A stretch of DNA of 64,000 nucleotides from Micromonospora arborensis (GTDB taxonomy: Bacteria; Actinomycetota; Actinomycetes; Mycobacteriales; Micromonosporaceae): the NCBI RefSeq assembly GCF_003205615.1, contig NZ_PYBV01000026.1, forward strand, positions 1-64,000, read 5' to 3'. The translations under genes and the position numbers were made by a program. Each line of letters starts with the position of its first letter. Position 1 is the first letter of the stretch. Positions 45,774 to 54,364 of the stretch are shown here, piece after piece. Under the pieces are notes generated by a model. That model was given only the letters and a program-made list of their open reading frames with translations. It did not search any database and was not told where the DNA came from.

Positions 45774-46115
45774 CTAATTGTTTCCTTTCGGTACGGCGTC
45801 GCCGTCACCGGCGTTGCTCAGGGTCGTGACAGCGACCGCCACCACGTCGGGCGTGAGGTGCAGCGAGAACGGCGTGGCCTCGTAGTACTTGAGTGCCTTG
45901 CCGTCCTCGGACAACTCCAGATGCGCGGTGACCAGCCCGGCCTTCTCCAGCTTCTTGAGGTGCACCTGCAGCAGCGCGCGGCTGATGCCCAGATCGCGGG
46001 CGAGCTGTGAGACGTAGGCGCGACCGCCGGTCAGTGCGGCGAGCACTCGCAGTCGGTGCGGACTGGCCAGAGTGGCAAGGACCTCGATCAGTCGATCGCC
46101 GCTCAGCTCTCCCAT
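45774..46115 (-). CDS. ArsR-like winged-helix regulator
   Basis: A 113-aa regulator with a winged HTH (LARDLGISRALLQVHLKKLEK). No Cys is present, so it is not a classic metal sensor. First gene of the operon. A palindrome overlaps its own promoter, so it probably represses the whole operon. Confidence 0.87.
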   Translation of the reverse strand: MGELSGDRLIEVLATLASPHRLRVLAALTGGRAYVSQLARDLGISRALLQVHLKKLEKAGLVTAHLELSEDGKALKYYEATPFSLHLTPDVVAVAVTTLSNAGDGDAVPKGNN

Positions 46116-46126
46116 AGCTCACCTTG

Positions 46127-46169
46127 GCTCATGCCAACTATTATTGGCATGAGCAAGTGCAAGTGTCAA
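46127..46169 (-). promoter_or_regulatory. Near-consensus promoter with overlapping palindromic operator
   Basis: On the minus strand, TTGACA (46169-46164), an 18-bp spacer and AATAAT (46145-46140) form one of the strongest promoters in the window. The operator GCTCATGCCAA-CTATTA-TTGGCATGAGC (46127-46154) has perfect 11-bp arms and covers the -10 and start site. Confidence 0.75.
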
Positions 46170-46251
46170 CTCGGTGCGCAACGCCGACAGCGGCGTTGCG
46201 CACCGTGACCCCGTTCGGTCCGCTCGGGGGTGGGTCAGCTGTCAAGCCCGA

Positions 46252-46722
46252 TCAGTCGAGGCAGAACTCGTTCCCCTCGGGGTCGGCCATGACGATGTGA
46301 CCGGCCGCCAGTGGGGGAGCGGGCTCATGGCGTTCGAGCCGGGTGGCGCCGTACGCGCCGAGCCGGTCGGCCTCCGCCTCCAGGGCCGCCATCCGCTCGT
46401 CGCCCTCCAGCCCCGGAGCGGCTCGCACATCGAGGTGTACGCGATTCTTCACCTGCTTGCCCTCCGGTACCCGTTGGAAGAACAGGCGGGGGCCCGAACC
46501 CTCGGGGTCGACCACCGCCGACGCGTCGTTACGGTTCTCCGGCGGCACCCCCATCGCTTCCAGTGCCTGCTCCCAGGACTCGAAGTCTCCGGGCGGGGCC
46601 TGCACCTGGTAGTTGAGCGCCTCGGTCCAGAACGCCGCCAACGCGGCAGGGTCGGCGCAGTCGAACGTGATCTGCACGCTGCGGGCCATGTCAGCTCCCT
46701 GTTTCGTGGTCTGGTCGGTCAT
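46252..46722 (-). CDS. VOC-family (glyoxalase-like) protein
   Basis: A 156-aa protein with one glyoxalase-like fold pair: an N-terminal VQITFDCADPAALAAFWTEAL and a C-terminal DPEGNEFCLD. Common in actinobacteria; substrate unknown. A second start, ATG at 46689, has an equally good GGGAG site and may be the true one. Divergent from the WYL regulator by about 60 bp. Confidence 0.86.
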   Translation of the reverse strand: MTDQTTKQGADMARSVQITFDCADPAALAAFWTEALNYQVQAPPGDFESWEQALEAMGVPPENRNDASAVVDPEGSGPRLFFQRVPEGKQVKNRVHLDVRAAPGLEGDERMAALEAEADRLGAYGATRLERHEPAPPLAAGHIVMADPEGNEFCLD

Positions 46723-46784
46723 GATCTGCACCCTCTCGGAAATCGCGGACAGGGGCGTTCCGCTATTCGTGCAACGATCGGTCG

Positions 46785-47759
46785 GTGACTGTCGAGGCGA
46801 CGACCGAACGGGTGCTGCGGTTGCTGGCGCTGTTGCAGCGGCGACCGTCCTGCACGGCCACCGAGCTCGCCGCCGAGCTGGGGGTCACCGGCCGCTGCGT
46901 CCGCCGCGACGTGCAGCGACTGCGCGCGCTCGGCTACCCCGTGCACGCCACGGCGGGCGTCGGCGGCGGCTATCGACTCGGCGCGGGCACCCGGCTGCCG
47001 CCCCTGCTCCTCGACGACGAGGAGGCCATCGCGACCGCGATCTCCCTGCGACTCGCCTCGGGGGGCACGGTCGCCGGAGCGGGCGAGGCGGCCCTGCGGG
47101 CTCTCGCGAAGCTGGATCAGGTGATGCCGTCGCGGCTGCGCGCCGAGGTGCGGGCGGTGCACGGCTCGACGGAGACCCTCATCGGCCCGGTGGCCGAGAT
47201 CGACGCGGAGTTACTGATGACCCTCGCACGGGCCTGTCGAGACGCTGTCCGGGTCCGGTTCCACTACCCCGGCCGGGACGGCGGGGAGCACGAGCGGACG
47301 GTCGAGCCGGTGCGGATGGTCACGACGGGCCGCCGCTGGTATCTGATGGCCTGGGACGTCGACCGCGACGACTGGCGCACGTTCCGGCTGGACCGGATGC
47401 GGGCGGCAGTGGCGACGACGTGGCGCTTCCGGGAGCGCGTGCACCCCGATCCGGTCGCCTTCGTGCAGCGGTCGGTGACCGAGGCGCCGTACCGGCATCT
47501 CGCCCGGGTACGCGTGCACGCCCCGGCCGACCGGGTGCGTGACCTGGTCCCGCCTCAGGTGGGGCGAATAGAGGACGAACGCGACGGGTGGTGTGTGCTG
47601 GTCGTCGGCGGGGAGAGCCTGGACTGGGTCGCCGCGCACATCGCCCGCCTGACTTACGACGTGGAGGTGCTGGAGCCACCGGAGCTGCGCGAGGCCGCCG
47701 CCCAACTCGCCCGCCGCCTCGCGGCGATGGCCGGGCCGCCGTCACCGCCCAGCGTGTAG
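46785..47759 (+). CDS. WYL-domain transcriptional regulator (YafY-like)
   Basis: A 324-aa regulator with an N-terminal HTH_11 (TATELAAELGVTGRCVRRDVQ), a WYL domain (about 140-215; RRWYLMAWDVDRDDWRTF) and a WCX C-terminal extension. The ligand may be a nucleotide or nucleic acid. A dyad GCGGA-N9-TCCGC lies in the short divergent region. Its 3' end overlaps the opposite GNAT gene by 106 bp. Confidence 0.9.
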   Translation: MTVEATTERVLRLLALLQRRPSCTATELAAELGVTGRCVRRDVQRLRALGYPVHATAGVGGGYRLGAGTRLPPLLLDDEEAIATAISLRLASGGTVAGAGEAALRALAKLDQVMPSRLRAEVRAVHGSTETLIGPVAEIDAELLMTLARACRDAVRVRFHYPGRDGGEHERTVEPVRMVTTGRRWYLMAWDVDRDDWRTFRLDRMRAAVATTWRFRERVHPDPVAFVQRSVTEAPYRHLARVRVHAPADRVRDLVPPQVGRIEDERDGWCVLVVGGESLDWVAAHIARLTYDVEVLEPPELREAAAQLARRLAAMAGPPSPPSV

Positions 47760-48235
47760 TGGCGTAGCGACACCGGGCCGCCGTCCGGGGCGGTCCACGG
47801 TGCCGTGCTGGTGCCGGTGCACCGCCAACCGGTGCGCTCATAGAGGGCGGCTGCCGCGGTGTTGCCGGAGGTCACCTCGAGCACCAGATCCGTCCCCCGC
47901 GCACTCGCCCATTGGCGGGCCCGGGCCAGCAGAGCGCTGCCCAGCGCCAACCCCCGGGCGGCCGGTACCACGAAGAGACGAGCTACCTCGGCGGTCGGCC
48001 GGGCAAACGGCCCGTTCGGCGGGCCGGGCACCCGGTGCACCGCGACGTGCCCGACGATTGTCGCGTCGGCGTCGACGGCTACCCACGCGCGCGCCGGGTG
48101 CGGTTCGCGTAGCCACCGGTGCGGGTCGGCGGGCCAGTTCAGGGGGTACCCGTCGACCCGGTGAACCTCCGCGAGCCCCGCGACGCAGCCGTCGAGGTCG
48201 GTGGCGCGTCGCCGGCGGATCTGGGGTTGGGTCAC
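47654..48235 (-). CDS. GNAT-family N-acetyltransferase
   Basis: A 193-aa acetyltransferase with the acetyl-CoA-binding ARLFVVPAARGLALGSALL motif and TSGNTAAAALYERTGW. GTG start overlaps the stop of the upstream GNAT gene (GTGA). About 35 C-terminal residues after HYTLGG lie opposite the WYL gene and look low-complexity (Ser/Gly/Arg), so the functional domain ends before the overlap. Confidence 0.83.
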   Translation of the reverse strand: MTQPQIRRRRATDLDGCVAGLAEVHRVDGYPLNWPADPHRWLREPHPARAWVAVDADATIVGHVAVHRVPGPPNGPFARPTAEVARLFVVPAARGLALGSALLARARQWASARGTDLVLEVTSGNTAAAALYERTGWRCTGTSTAPWTAPDGGPVSLRHYTLGGDGGPAIAARRRASWAAASRSSGGSSTSTS

Positions 48236-48753
48236 AGATCTTCGAACGGGCGGGCGTAACGGACCTCGCCGCGGATCGACTCCCGCCACGCGTGCAGCGG
48301 TCGGGCCTGGAAATGCTGGGGACCCCAGGGCTGCGGCGGGGTGACGCCCAGCTCGACGGCGGGCCGGAACCCGAACCGCGGGTAGTAGTCGGGGTGCCCC
48401 AGCAGCACCACCAGCGGCTCGTCGCGGGCGTCGGCCGCGCCGAGCACCGCGTGCATCAGGGCCTCGCCGACCCCGCGCCGCTGCCACTCGGGCAGCACAC
48501 CGAGCGGTCCCAGCCCGAGCGCCACCGGCTCACCCGCCACCCGGGCGCGGGTGGCCACCACGTGCCCCACCACCTGGCCGTCGGGATCGGTCGCCACCAG
48601 GGAGTACGCGGGCAGCCAGCCCTCGTCGGCGCGCAGCGCGTCGACCAGGGTCGCCTCGACCGGTACGCCATCGCCGTCCACCTTGGCGAAGGCGGCGGCG
48701 TGCACCGCCCGGATGGCGTCGACGTCGGCCGGTGTCTCGCGTCTGATCAGCAC
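48232..48753 (-). CDS. GNAT-family N-acetyltransferase (YhbS-like)
   Basis: A 173-aa acetyltransferase. The motif LGPLGVLPEWQRRGVGEALM and HPDYYPRFGF fit the YhbS type. TAGGGT ends 6 nt before the GTG, a clear leaderless start. Coupled to the next GNAT gene. Confidence 0.9.
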   Translation of the reverse strand: MLIRRETPADVDAIRAVHAAAFAKVDGDGVPVEATLVDALRADEGWLPAYSLVATDPDGQVVGHVVATRARVAGEPVALGLGPLGVLPEWQRRGVGEALMHAVLGAADARDEPLVVLLGHPDYYPRFGFRPAVELGVTPPQPWGPQHFQARPLHAWRESIRGEVRYARPFEDL

Positions 48754-49065
48754 CGCGCCACCCTAAGGCGTGCCCCGGCGTCGGCTCCACGTGTTTATCG
48801 ACTGCCGCGGCGCTGCGGTCCGTCATGATCGGCATGTCGTCCGGGCACCGGCCCGCCTGGCGAACCGGGACAAGAGGCCGCGCAGGCCCGCCGGACTCGC
48901 GTCCCAGTGTCTGCCGCGCCGACCTTCGGTCGGCTTGCCACCGGACGGCCTCGCAGGTGAGAGTTGGTTGGCACCATCGGGGAACGAGTTCTGGCCCCAC
49001 CGGCTGATCCCGGAAGTGTGGTTGGGCGAGTTCTGGCCCACCCGCTCGCCCTGGGCTGACCGGGC
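48754..49065. other. Intergenic region with repeats and hairpin, no gene
   Basis: About 310 bp without a credible gene. It holds a GCCGACC-TTC-GGTCGGC hairpin (48918-48934) and two copies of CGAGTTCTGGCCC (48985-48997 and 49027-49039). Short frames on both strands overlap each other without ribosome sites. It may be a copy of a dispersed intergenic element. Confidence 0.5.
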
Positions 49066-49650
49066 TCAGTGCTGGCGGGCTCGGGCGTGCAGGGCGGCCC
49101 GCAGGGCCGGCCCGAAGATGCGCCGCACTTCGGCCGAGGGCAGGGCGGCGATGGAACGGATCGGGTTGAGGGACCGGGTGAAGATCAGGCCGCCGATCAC
49201 GCCGACCGCCGCGGTGGCGCGCTCCGTCGCGTCCGGGCCGCCGAGAAATTCAGCAACACGGACGAGTAGCTCACTTTCCAGGTAGTCGCGGAAAGCGCGC
49301 ATCGTGTCGTCGTCCTGCAACGCCATGCGGTTTTCGGTGGGCGCGGTGGCGTCCCACAGGCTCGTGACGGAGGTGAGAAGCCGGTCGGCGAGGCCGGCCT
49401 GGTCACCCTGCAGGGCTTGGTCGAGGGCGGTGGACTCGACGCACAGCAGGTTCAGCGACTGGCCGAAAAGGCGCTGCTTGGAGCCGAAATGGTAGCTGAT
49501 GAGCGCCGAGTCGACGCCCGCCTCGGCGGCGACCGCGCGGACCGTCGTGCCCTTGTAGCCGCGCTCCAGGAACAGCTCGCGGGCGGCCTCGGCGATGCGG
49601 GCCTTGGTGTCGGGGTTGCCGCGGGGCCGGCCCCGCGTTTTATTCAGCAC
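49066..49650 (-). CDS. TetR-family regulator of dehalogenase operon
   Basis: A 194-aa regulator with an N-terminal HTH (VRAVAAEAGVDSALISYHFG) and a TetR C-terminal domain. The GTG start lies inside a palindrome and 6 nt after a CAATAT -10, implying a leaderless, autoregulated transcript. Divergent from the three-gene dehalogenase operon. Ligand unknown. Confidence 0.9.
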   Translation of the reverse strand: MLNKTRGRPRGNPDTKARIAEAARELFLERGYKGTTVRAVAAEAGVDSALISYHFGSKQRLFGQSLNLLCVESTALDQALQGDQAGLADRLLTSVTSLWDATAPTENRMALQDDDTMRAFRDYLESELLVRVAEFLGGPDATERATAAVGVIGGLIFTRSLNPIRSIAALPSAEVRRIFGPALRAALHARARQH

Positions 49651-49659
49651 AGTTGAATA
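49641..49659. promoter_or_regulatory. TetR operator over the divergent start region
   Basis: TATTCA-GCACAGT-TGAATA, a 19-bp dyad that overlaps the TetR gene's -10 and start codon and lies 57 bp before the divergent operon. Confidence 0.6.
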
Positions 49660-49715
49660 TTGTGCTCCTCCCGCGGCACCGTCAAACCACCACCCCCGCA
49701 ACGAGGAGCGAACAC

Positions 49716-49979
49716 ATGCGCACAGTCGTCTTCGGCGCCACCGGCCCAACCGGCCGCCAGCTCAGCGAGCAGGCGGACCACCCGACCGTCACGCGCTACC
49801 ACGTTGAGGAGAACGTCGCAGACGGGTTGTTCACGGCGCGCGCGGATCTGGCGGCGAGCATGGTGGCGCAGCTGACCGACCGCCGGTTCGTCCGGCGGGC
49901 GATGGCGGTGATCACCACCCAGGTCAGGCCGAGCATCGCGGGCCTCATCTGGCGCGAGGCCGTCGCGAAGAAGAAATGA
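49716..49979 (+). pseudogene. NAD(P)H-binding protein with in-frame internal deletion
   Basis: Residues 1-20 (MRTVVFGATGPTGRQLSEQA) are the Rossmann start of an NmrA-like NAD(P)H-binding protein. The sequence then jumps directly to a C-terminal part (ADGLFTARADLAASMVAQL). Full relatives are about 200 residues; this has 87, so some 110 residues of the cofactor and substrate domain appear deleted in frame. The ribosome site (GAGGAG) and the ATGA coupling to the next gene remain, so it may still be translated. Confidence 0.68.
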
Positions 49980-50404
49980 CGCCGCCCGCAGCTCGAGGCC
50001 CTAACAAAGCGGCGGTGGGGTCGCTGACGGCGCGGGCCGCGGCGTTCCTCGCCGAGCCGCACCAGTGCACGCTGACGACGCTGCGGCCGGACGGCTCGCC
50101 GCACGTCACGGCCGTCCGGTTCACCTGGGACCCGGCCACCAACCTGGCCCGGGTACTGACCGTCGCCTCCAGTCGCAAGGCCCGCAACGTAGCGCGCTCC
50201 CCAGGCAACCGCGTCGCGGTGTGTCAGGCCGAGGGATTCCGCTGGATCACCCTCGAAGGCACCGCGACCATGTCCAACGACGCGGCGCGGGTCGCCGAGG
50301 GTGCGCGCCGCTACCGCAGCCGGTACCTGACCGCGCCGCCCGCCCCACCCGACCGCGTCGTGATCGAGATCGCGGTCGACCGCATCCTCAGCCTCAACCT
50401 CTGA
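49976..50404 (+). CDS. PPOX-class F420-dependent oxidoreductase
   Basis: A 142-aa split-barrel flavin-type protein. The LTTLRPDGSPHVTAVRFTWD opening and RKARNVARSPGNRVAV fit the actinobacterial F420-binding PPOX class. Coupled by ATGA to the truncated gene before it and 11 bp before the dehalogenase. May reduce an organic substrate with F420H2. Confidence 0.88.
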   Translation: MTPPAARGPNKAAVGSLTARAAAFLAEPHQCTLTTLRPDGSPHVTAVRFTWDPATNLARVLTVASSRKARNVARSPGNRVAVCQAEGFRWITLEGTATMSNDAARVAEGARRYRSRYLTAPPAPPDRVVIEIAVDRILSLNL

Positions 50405-50415
50405 AAGGTCATGTC

Positions 50416-51273
50416 ATGCCCACCACTGCTGTTCTCGACTCGACGATGTTCCACCGGGAGCTCGGCACCGGGCGCCCGATCGTCTTCCTGCACGGCAACC
50501 CCACCTCCTCATACCTGTGGCGGCACATCATGCCGGCCGTCGGCTCCGGTCGGCGGCTCGCACCGGACCTCATCGGCATGGGCGAGTCCGGCAAGCCCGA
50601 CGTCGCGTACACCTTCGACGACCACGCGCGATATCTGGACGCCTGGTTCGATGCGCTCGGCCTGGACGAGATCGTGCTGGTCGGCCACGACTGGGGTGGC
50701 GCGCTCGCGTTCGACTGGGCCGCGCGGCACCCCGGGCGGGTGCGGGGCCTGGCGTTCATGGAGACGATCGTGAAGCCGATGGCGTGGGAGGAGTTCCCCG
50801 AGGGCGGCCGCGACCTGTTCCGGTCGATCAAGACGCCGGGCGTCGGTGAAACCATGATCCTCGAAGACAACCTGTTCCTCACGCAGATGCTGCCGTTCAC
50901 TGTCGCCAGCGGCCTCGGCGACGACGATCTCAAGGTGTACCTCGAGCCGTACCGGACGCTGGAGAGCCGCCGGCCGTTGCTCCAGTGGCCACGGTCCATG
51001 CCGCTCGGCGGTGAGCCCGCCGACGTGGTGGCCCGGGTCGAGCGGTACGACGCCTGGCTGGCTGCGAGCGTCGACGTGCCGAAGCTGCTCCTCGCCTTCC
51101 GACCAGGCCCGGGGGCGATGATGGGACCGGAGCTGCTCGACTGGTGCGCGGAGAACGTCGCCGAGCTCGAGATCGAGCAACTTGGCCTCGCCGGGCACCA
51201 CGCGCCCGAGGACCAGCCGGAGGCGATCGCGGCGGCGGTACGCGGCTGGGCAGACCGGCACGGGCTCCTGTAG
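50416..51273 (+). CDS. Haloalkane dehalogenase (HLD-II type)
   Basis: A 285-aa alpha/beta-hydrolase that replaces halogen on alkyl halides with OH. Nucleophile D92 (GHDWGG), halide-binding N28 (HGNPTSS) and W93, catalytic acid E116 (FMETI) and His near 261 are present, the HLD-II set. No signal peptide. Third gene of the TetR-controlled operon. Confidence 0.92.
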   Translation: MPTTAVLDSTMFHRELGTGRPIVFLHGNPTSSYLWRHIMPAVGSGRRLAPDLIGMGESGKPDVAYTFDDHARYLDAWFDALGLDEIVLVGHDWGGALAFDWAARHPGRVRGLAFMETIVKPMAWEEFPEGGRDLFRSIKTPGVGETMILEDNLFLTQMLPFTVASGLGDDDLKVYLEPYRTLESRRPLLQWPRSMPLGGEPADVVARVERYDAWLAASVDVPKLLLAFRPGPGAMMGPELLDWCAENVAELEIEQLGLAGHHAPEDQPEAIAAAVRGWADRHGLL

Positions 51274-51277
51274 CTCA

Positions 51278-51312
51278 CGACCCCTCCGCTCGGTCCACGG
51301 GCGGAGGGGTCG
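51278..51312 (+). terminator. Terminator of dehalogenase operon
   Basis: CGACCCCTCCGC and its complement form a perfect 12-bp stem with an 11-nt loop directly after the stop. The remaining bases to 51441 show nothing notable. Confidence 0.75.
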
Positions 51313-51441
51313 CAGGGCCCTGTTCCACCTGCCGGAATCAGATGGATATACCTCTGAGTCATGAATATGCCGCCGAGGTGTGTCGCTCATCGGGAACATG
51401 GCAGCAGGGCCCCGGCCCGCGGCCACGCCCGGCCGAGCTTC

Positions 51442-53016
51442 TCACCCGACGGCGGTGGCCGACGGTGGGGCGCTGCCGCCCCGTGGTGCCTGCGCGGTCA
51501 TCAGTCGAACGATCTCGGCCTGGTCGGCCGGCGAGGGCAGCCCCCATTCCGGCCGGTAGCCGTACACCTCGTGCAGTGGGGTGGAGCCGGTGCGGCCGTC
51601 CAGGATCTCCACGGCGTCGGTGCCGATCAGGCCGGGATGTTCCACGCCGCAGGCCTCGGCGACCTTGGTCAGGTCGCGGCGCAACGTCCGCAGGTAGTTG
51701 GCCGCCCGGACCGACTTCGACGTCGGGTCCAGGCCCCGGGTGAGCCACGCGTTCTGGGTGGCGACACCGGTGGGGCAGGTGTCGGTGTGGCACTTCTGCG
51801 CCTGGATGCAGCCGATCGACAGCATCGCCTCGCGACCGACGTTGACCAGGTCGCAGCCGAGCGCGAAGGCCACGACGGCGTTGTCCGGCAGGCCGAGCTT
51901 GCCGCTGCCGACGAAGACCACCTGCTCGTGCAGGTCGTGTTCGGCGAAGACCTTGTACACCCGGGAGAAGCCCTGCTGGAACGGGAGCGACACGGAGTCG
52001 CTGAAGATCAGCGGCGCGGCGCCGGTGCCACCCTCGCCGCCGTCGATCGTCACGAAGTCGATGCCCCGGCCCGTGTCCCGCATCAGGGTGGCCAACTCCT
52101 GCCAGAAGCCCAGGTCACCGACCGCCGACTTGATGCCGACCGGTAGGCCCGTCTCGGCGGCCAGCAGTTCCACCCAGTCGAGCAGGCTGTCGCAGTCGGA
52201 GAACTCGGCGTGCCGGGACGGGCTGACGCAGTCCTGTCCAGCCGGGATGCCCCGGGTGGCGGCGATCTCGGCGGACACCTTCGCCCCGGGCAGCAGCCCA
52301 CCGAGGCTCGGCTTGGCGCCCTGGCTCAGCTTGATCTCCAACGCCCTCACCGGTGAGCCGGCGACCAGGTCCTTCAGCCGGTCCAGACTGAACCGACCCT
52401 GCTCGTCCCGGCAACCGAAGTACGCCGTCCCGAGCTGGAAGACCAGGTCACCACCGTTGCGGTGGTACGGCGACAGGCCACCCTCGCCGGTGTTCTGCAG
52501 GCAGCCGGCGAGCGCGGCCCCCCTGTTCAGCGCGGCGATGGCGTTGCCGGAGAGCGAGCCGAAGCTCATCCCGGAGATGTTGACCACCGACTCCGGCCGG
52601 AACGCGCGGGGCCGCCGACGGGCCGCGCCGAGCACCTTCGCGCAGGGCAACCGCACGTCGTGCCCGGCGGTCGGCGTCGACGGCGGCACCGCCCGGCCGA
52701 ACGTGCGGTGCTTGATGATCGGGTACCCGGGGGTGTGCTCGATGTCGTTGTCCGTGCCGAAGCCGAAGTAGTTGTTCTCCTGCTTGGCCGACGCGTACAC
52801 CCAGCGGCGCTGGTCGCGGGTGAACGGTCGTTCCTCGTCGTTGCCGGCCACGATGTACTGCCGAAGCTCCGGCCCGATCGCCTCCAACAGGTAACGCGCG
52901 CGGCCGAGCACCGGAAAGTTGCGCAGCAGCGCATGGTCGCGCTGGATCAGATCCCGCGCGGCGAGCGCCGCGACGGCGGCGGCGACAGCGGGTACGGTTC
53001 GACGGGCCCATCTCAT
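51442..53016 (-). CDS. FMN-binding glutamate-synthase-like protein
   Basis: A 524-aa protein with one N-terminal hydrophobic segment and a glutamate-synthase FMN/FeS domain. The iron-sulfur cysteines (CIQAQKCHTDTCPTG) and TIDGGEGGTGAAP are present. No glutaminase domain is seen, so it is the stand-alone type of uncertain substrate. ATG at 53016 has GGAAAG upstream; a GTG three codons earlier is too close to the site. Confidence 0.9.
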   Translation of the reverse strand: MRWARRTVPAVAAAVAALAARDLIQRDHALLRNFPVLGRARYLLEAIGPELRQYIVAGNDEERPFTRDQRRWVYASAKQENNYFGFGTDNDIEHTPGYPIIKHRTFGRAVPPSTPTAGHDVRLPCAKVLGAARRRPRAFRPESVVNISGMSFGSLSGNAIAALNRGAALAGCLQNTGEGGLSPYHRNGGDLVFQLGTAYFGCRDEQGRFSLDRLKDLVAGSPVRALEIKLSQGAKPSLGGLLPGAKVSAEIAATRGIPAGQDCVSPSRHAEFSDCDSLLDWVELLAAETGLPVGIKSAVGDLGFWQELATLMRDTGRGIDFVTIDGGEGGTGAAPLIFSDSVSLPFQQGFSRVYKVFAEHDLHEQVVFVGSGKLGLPDNAVVAFALGCDLVNVGREAMLSIGCIQAQKCHTDTCPTGVATQNAWLTRGLDPTSKSVRAANYLRTLRRDLTKVAEACGVEHPGLIGTDAVEILDGRTGSTPLHEVYGYRPEWGLPSPADQAEIVRLMTAQAPRGGSAPPSATAVG

Positions 53017-53133
53017 GCCCGGCACTCTTTCCGCCCACGGTGTCGGCCAAACCGGCCCGCGTCCGTTTGCGCTGGTGATACGCCGCGCGGCGGTGCGGGT
53101 ACGCCCCGCACCGCCGCCGTCGTCCTCGTCGGA

Positions 53134-54264
53134 TCAGCGGTGCTGGTACGACTGACGGACCGACCCGCCGACGAGCGTGCACCACGTGCTCGTGCTGAGC
53201 TTGCCGTTGCGGGGCAGGCCGTGCAGCGCCTGCAGGTCCTGCACCGCGGCCCGGGTGGCGTGGTCGTACGCCCCGGTGACGGTGACCGCGTACCCCTTGG
53301 TGGCGAGCATCTCCTGCACGGCGGTGACCGGGGCGCCGGTGGCGTGCTGGTCCAACTCCGGTGCCAGCGTCTCCCAGGTCGGCGGGGTGAGGGTGGCGTC
53401 CACATCGACCGGAATGCCGTTGCGCGCCTGCCAGTCCTGCACGGCGGTCACGGTCGCGGCGTCGAACGTGCCGCTGACCGTCACCGCGTAGCCCCGGTAG
53501 GCGAGCAGGTGCTGCACCACCCGGACCGAGGGGGAGTTGACGAAGCGCCACAGGTCCGGCCAACGGCGTGCCGGCACGTCGCCCAGCTTGGTGCCGAGGG
53601 CCGCGTGGACCCGCCGCCGCAGGTCCGGGAACTGCCGGTAGAAGGCGGCGCCCGGGCACTCGGTCGTGCGGAAGTCCCAGTGTCCGAAGATATCGTGCGC
53701 GTGCAGCCCGTACTGGCGGCAGATGGTGACGCAGAGCTTGACCAGCGAGTCGGTCAGCGCCTTGGGCGGCGTCTCGGTGACGTAGGTGCCCTCGTTCTCG
53801 ATGCCGATGGCCCGGCCGTTCTCACCCGGGCAGTGCGCCGAGACCATTTGCCGGTCGCCGGCTTCGAGTCGTTCGAGGCTGCCCCGGCGGCCCTCCAGCA
53901 CGTAGCCGCCCCGACTCACCGTGAAGTGCTGACCGGTGTCCGACCAGCCGTTGCCGTCGATGTGCAGGTCCTGGCAGTCGTGGGCCAGCTTGACGGCCTG
54001 CTCGCGGGAGTAGTCGGTGACGTTCGGGAACGCCATGTGGTGCACGATGATCTTGTTGGTGGCGGTGGTGCTGACCGACAGCGGGTCCTTCGGTGGGCGG
54101 GCGGCCCACTCGTCACAGCTGATGATCCAGTCCAGGTCGGTGCCCGGGGCGGCGTGGGCCGCGCCCGGGAAGGCGAGCTGGCCCCCGACGACGGCGACCG
54201 TGGCGGCGCCGAGACCGGCCCGCAGCAGCGTCCGGCGATCCACTTCGGAATGATCGACGTGCAT
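53134..54264 (-). CDS. Tat-exported N-acetylmuramoyl-L-alanine amidase
   Basis: A 376-aa cell-wall hydrolase. Tat signal (DRRTLLRAGLG), amidase_2 domain (about 45-205) with zinc ligands in IVHHMAF and HWDFRTTECPG and an AIGIENEG block, then two peptidoglycan-binding domains. It cuts the amide between N-acetylmuramic acid and L-Ala. ATG at 54264 is chosen: AGGAGGAG is 7 nt upstream, while an ATG two codons earlier abuts it. Confidence 0.92.
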   Translation of the reverse strand: MHVDHSEVDRRTLLRAGLGAATVAVVGGQLAFPGAAHAAPGTDLDWIISCDEWAARPPKDPLSVSTTATNKIIVHHMAFPNVTDYSREQAVKLAHDCQDLHIDGNGWSDTGQHFTVSRGGYVLEGRRGSLERLEAGDRQMVSAHCPGENGRAIGIENEGTYVTETPPKALTDSLVKLCVTICRQYGLHAHDIFGHWDFRTTECPGAAFYRQFPDLRRRVHAALGTKLGDVPARRWPDLWRFVNSPSVRVVQHLLAYRGYAVTVSGTFDAATVTAVQDWQARNGIPVDVDATLTPPTWETLAPELDQHATGAPVTAVQEMLATKGYAVTVTGAYDHATRAAVQDLQALHGLPRNGKLSTSTWCTLVGGSVRQSYQHR

Positions 54265-54364
54265 TGACATCTCCTCCTGCGGCCGACGGCGGGGATGAAA
54301 AGTAGCTCCAGTGGCCGCACGTGCTCCGGAGGATATTGCCAAAACTCGACCGCGCGCTAGAGGG

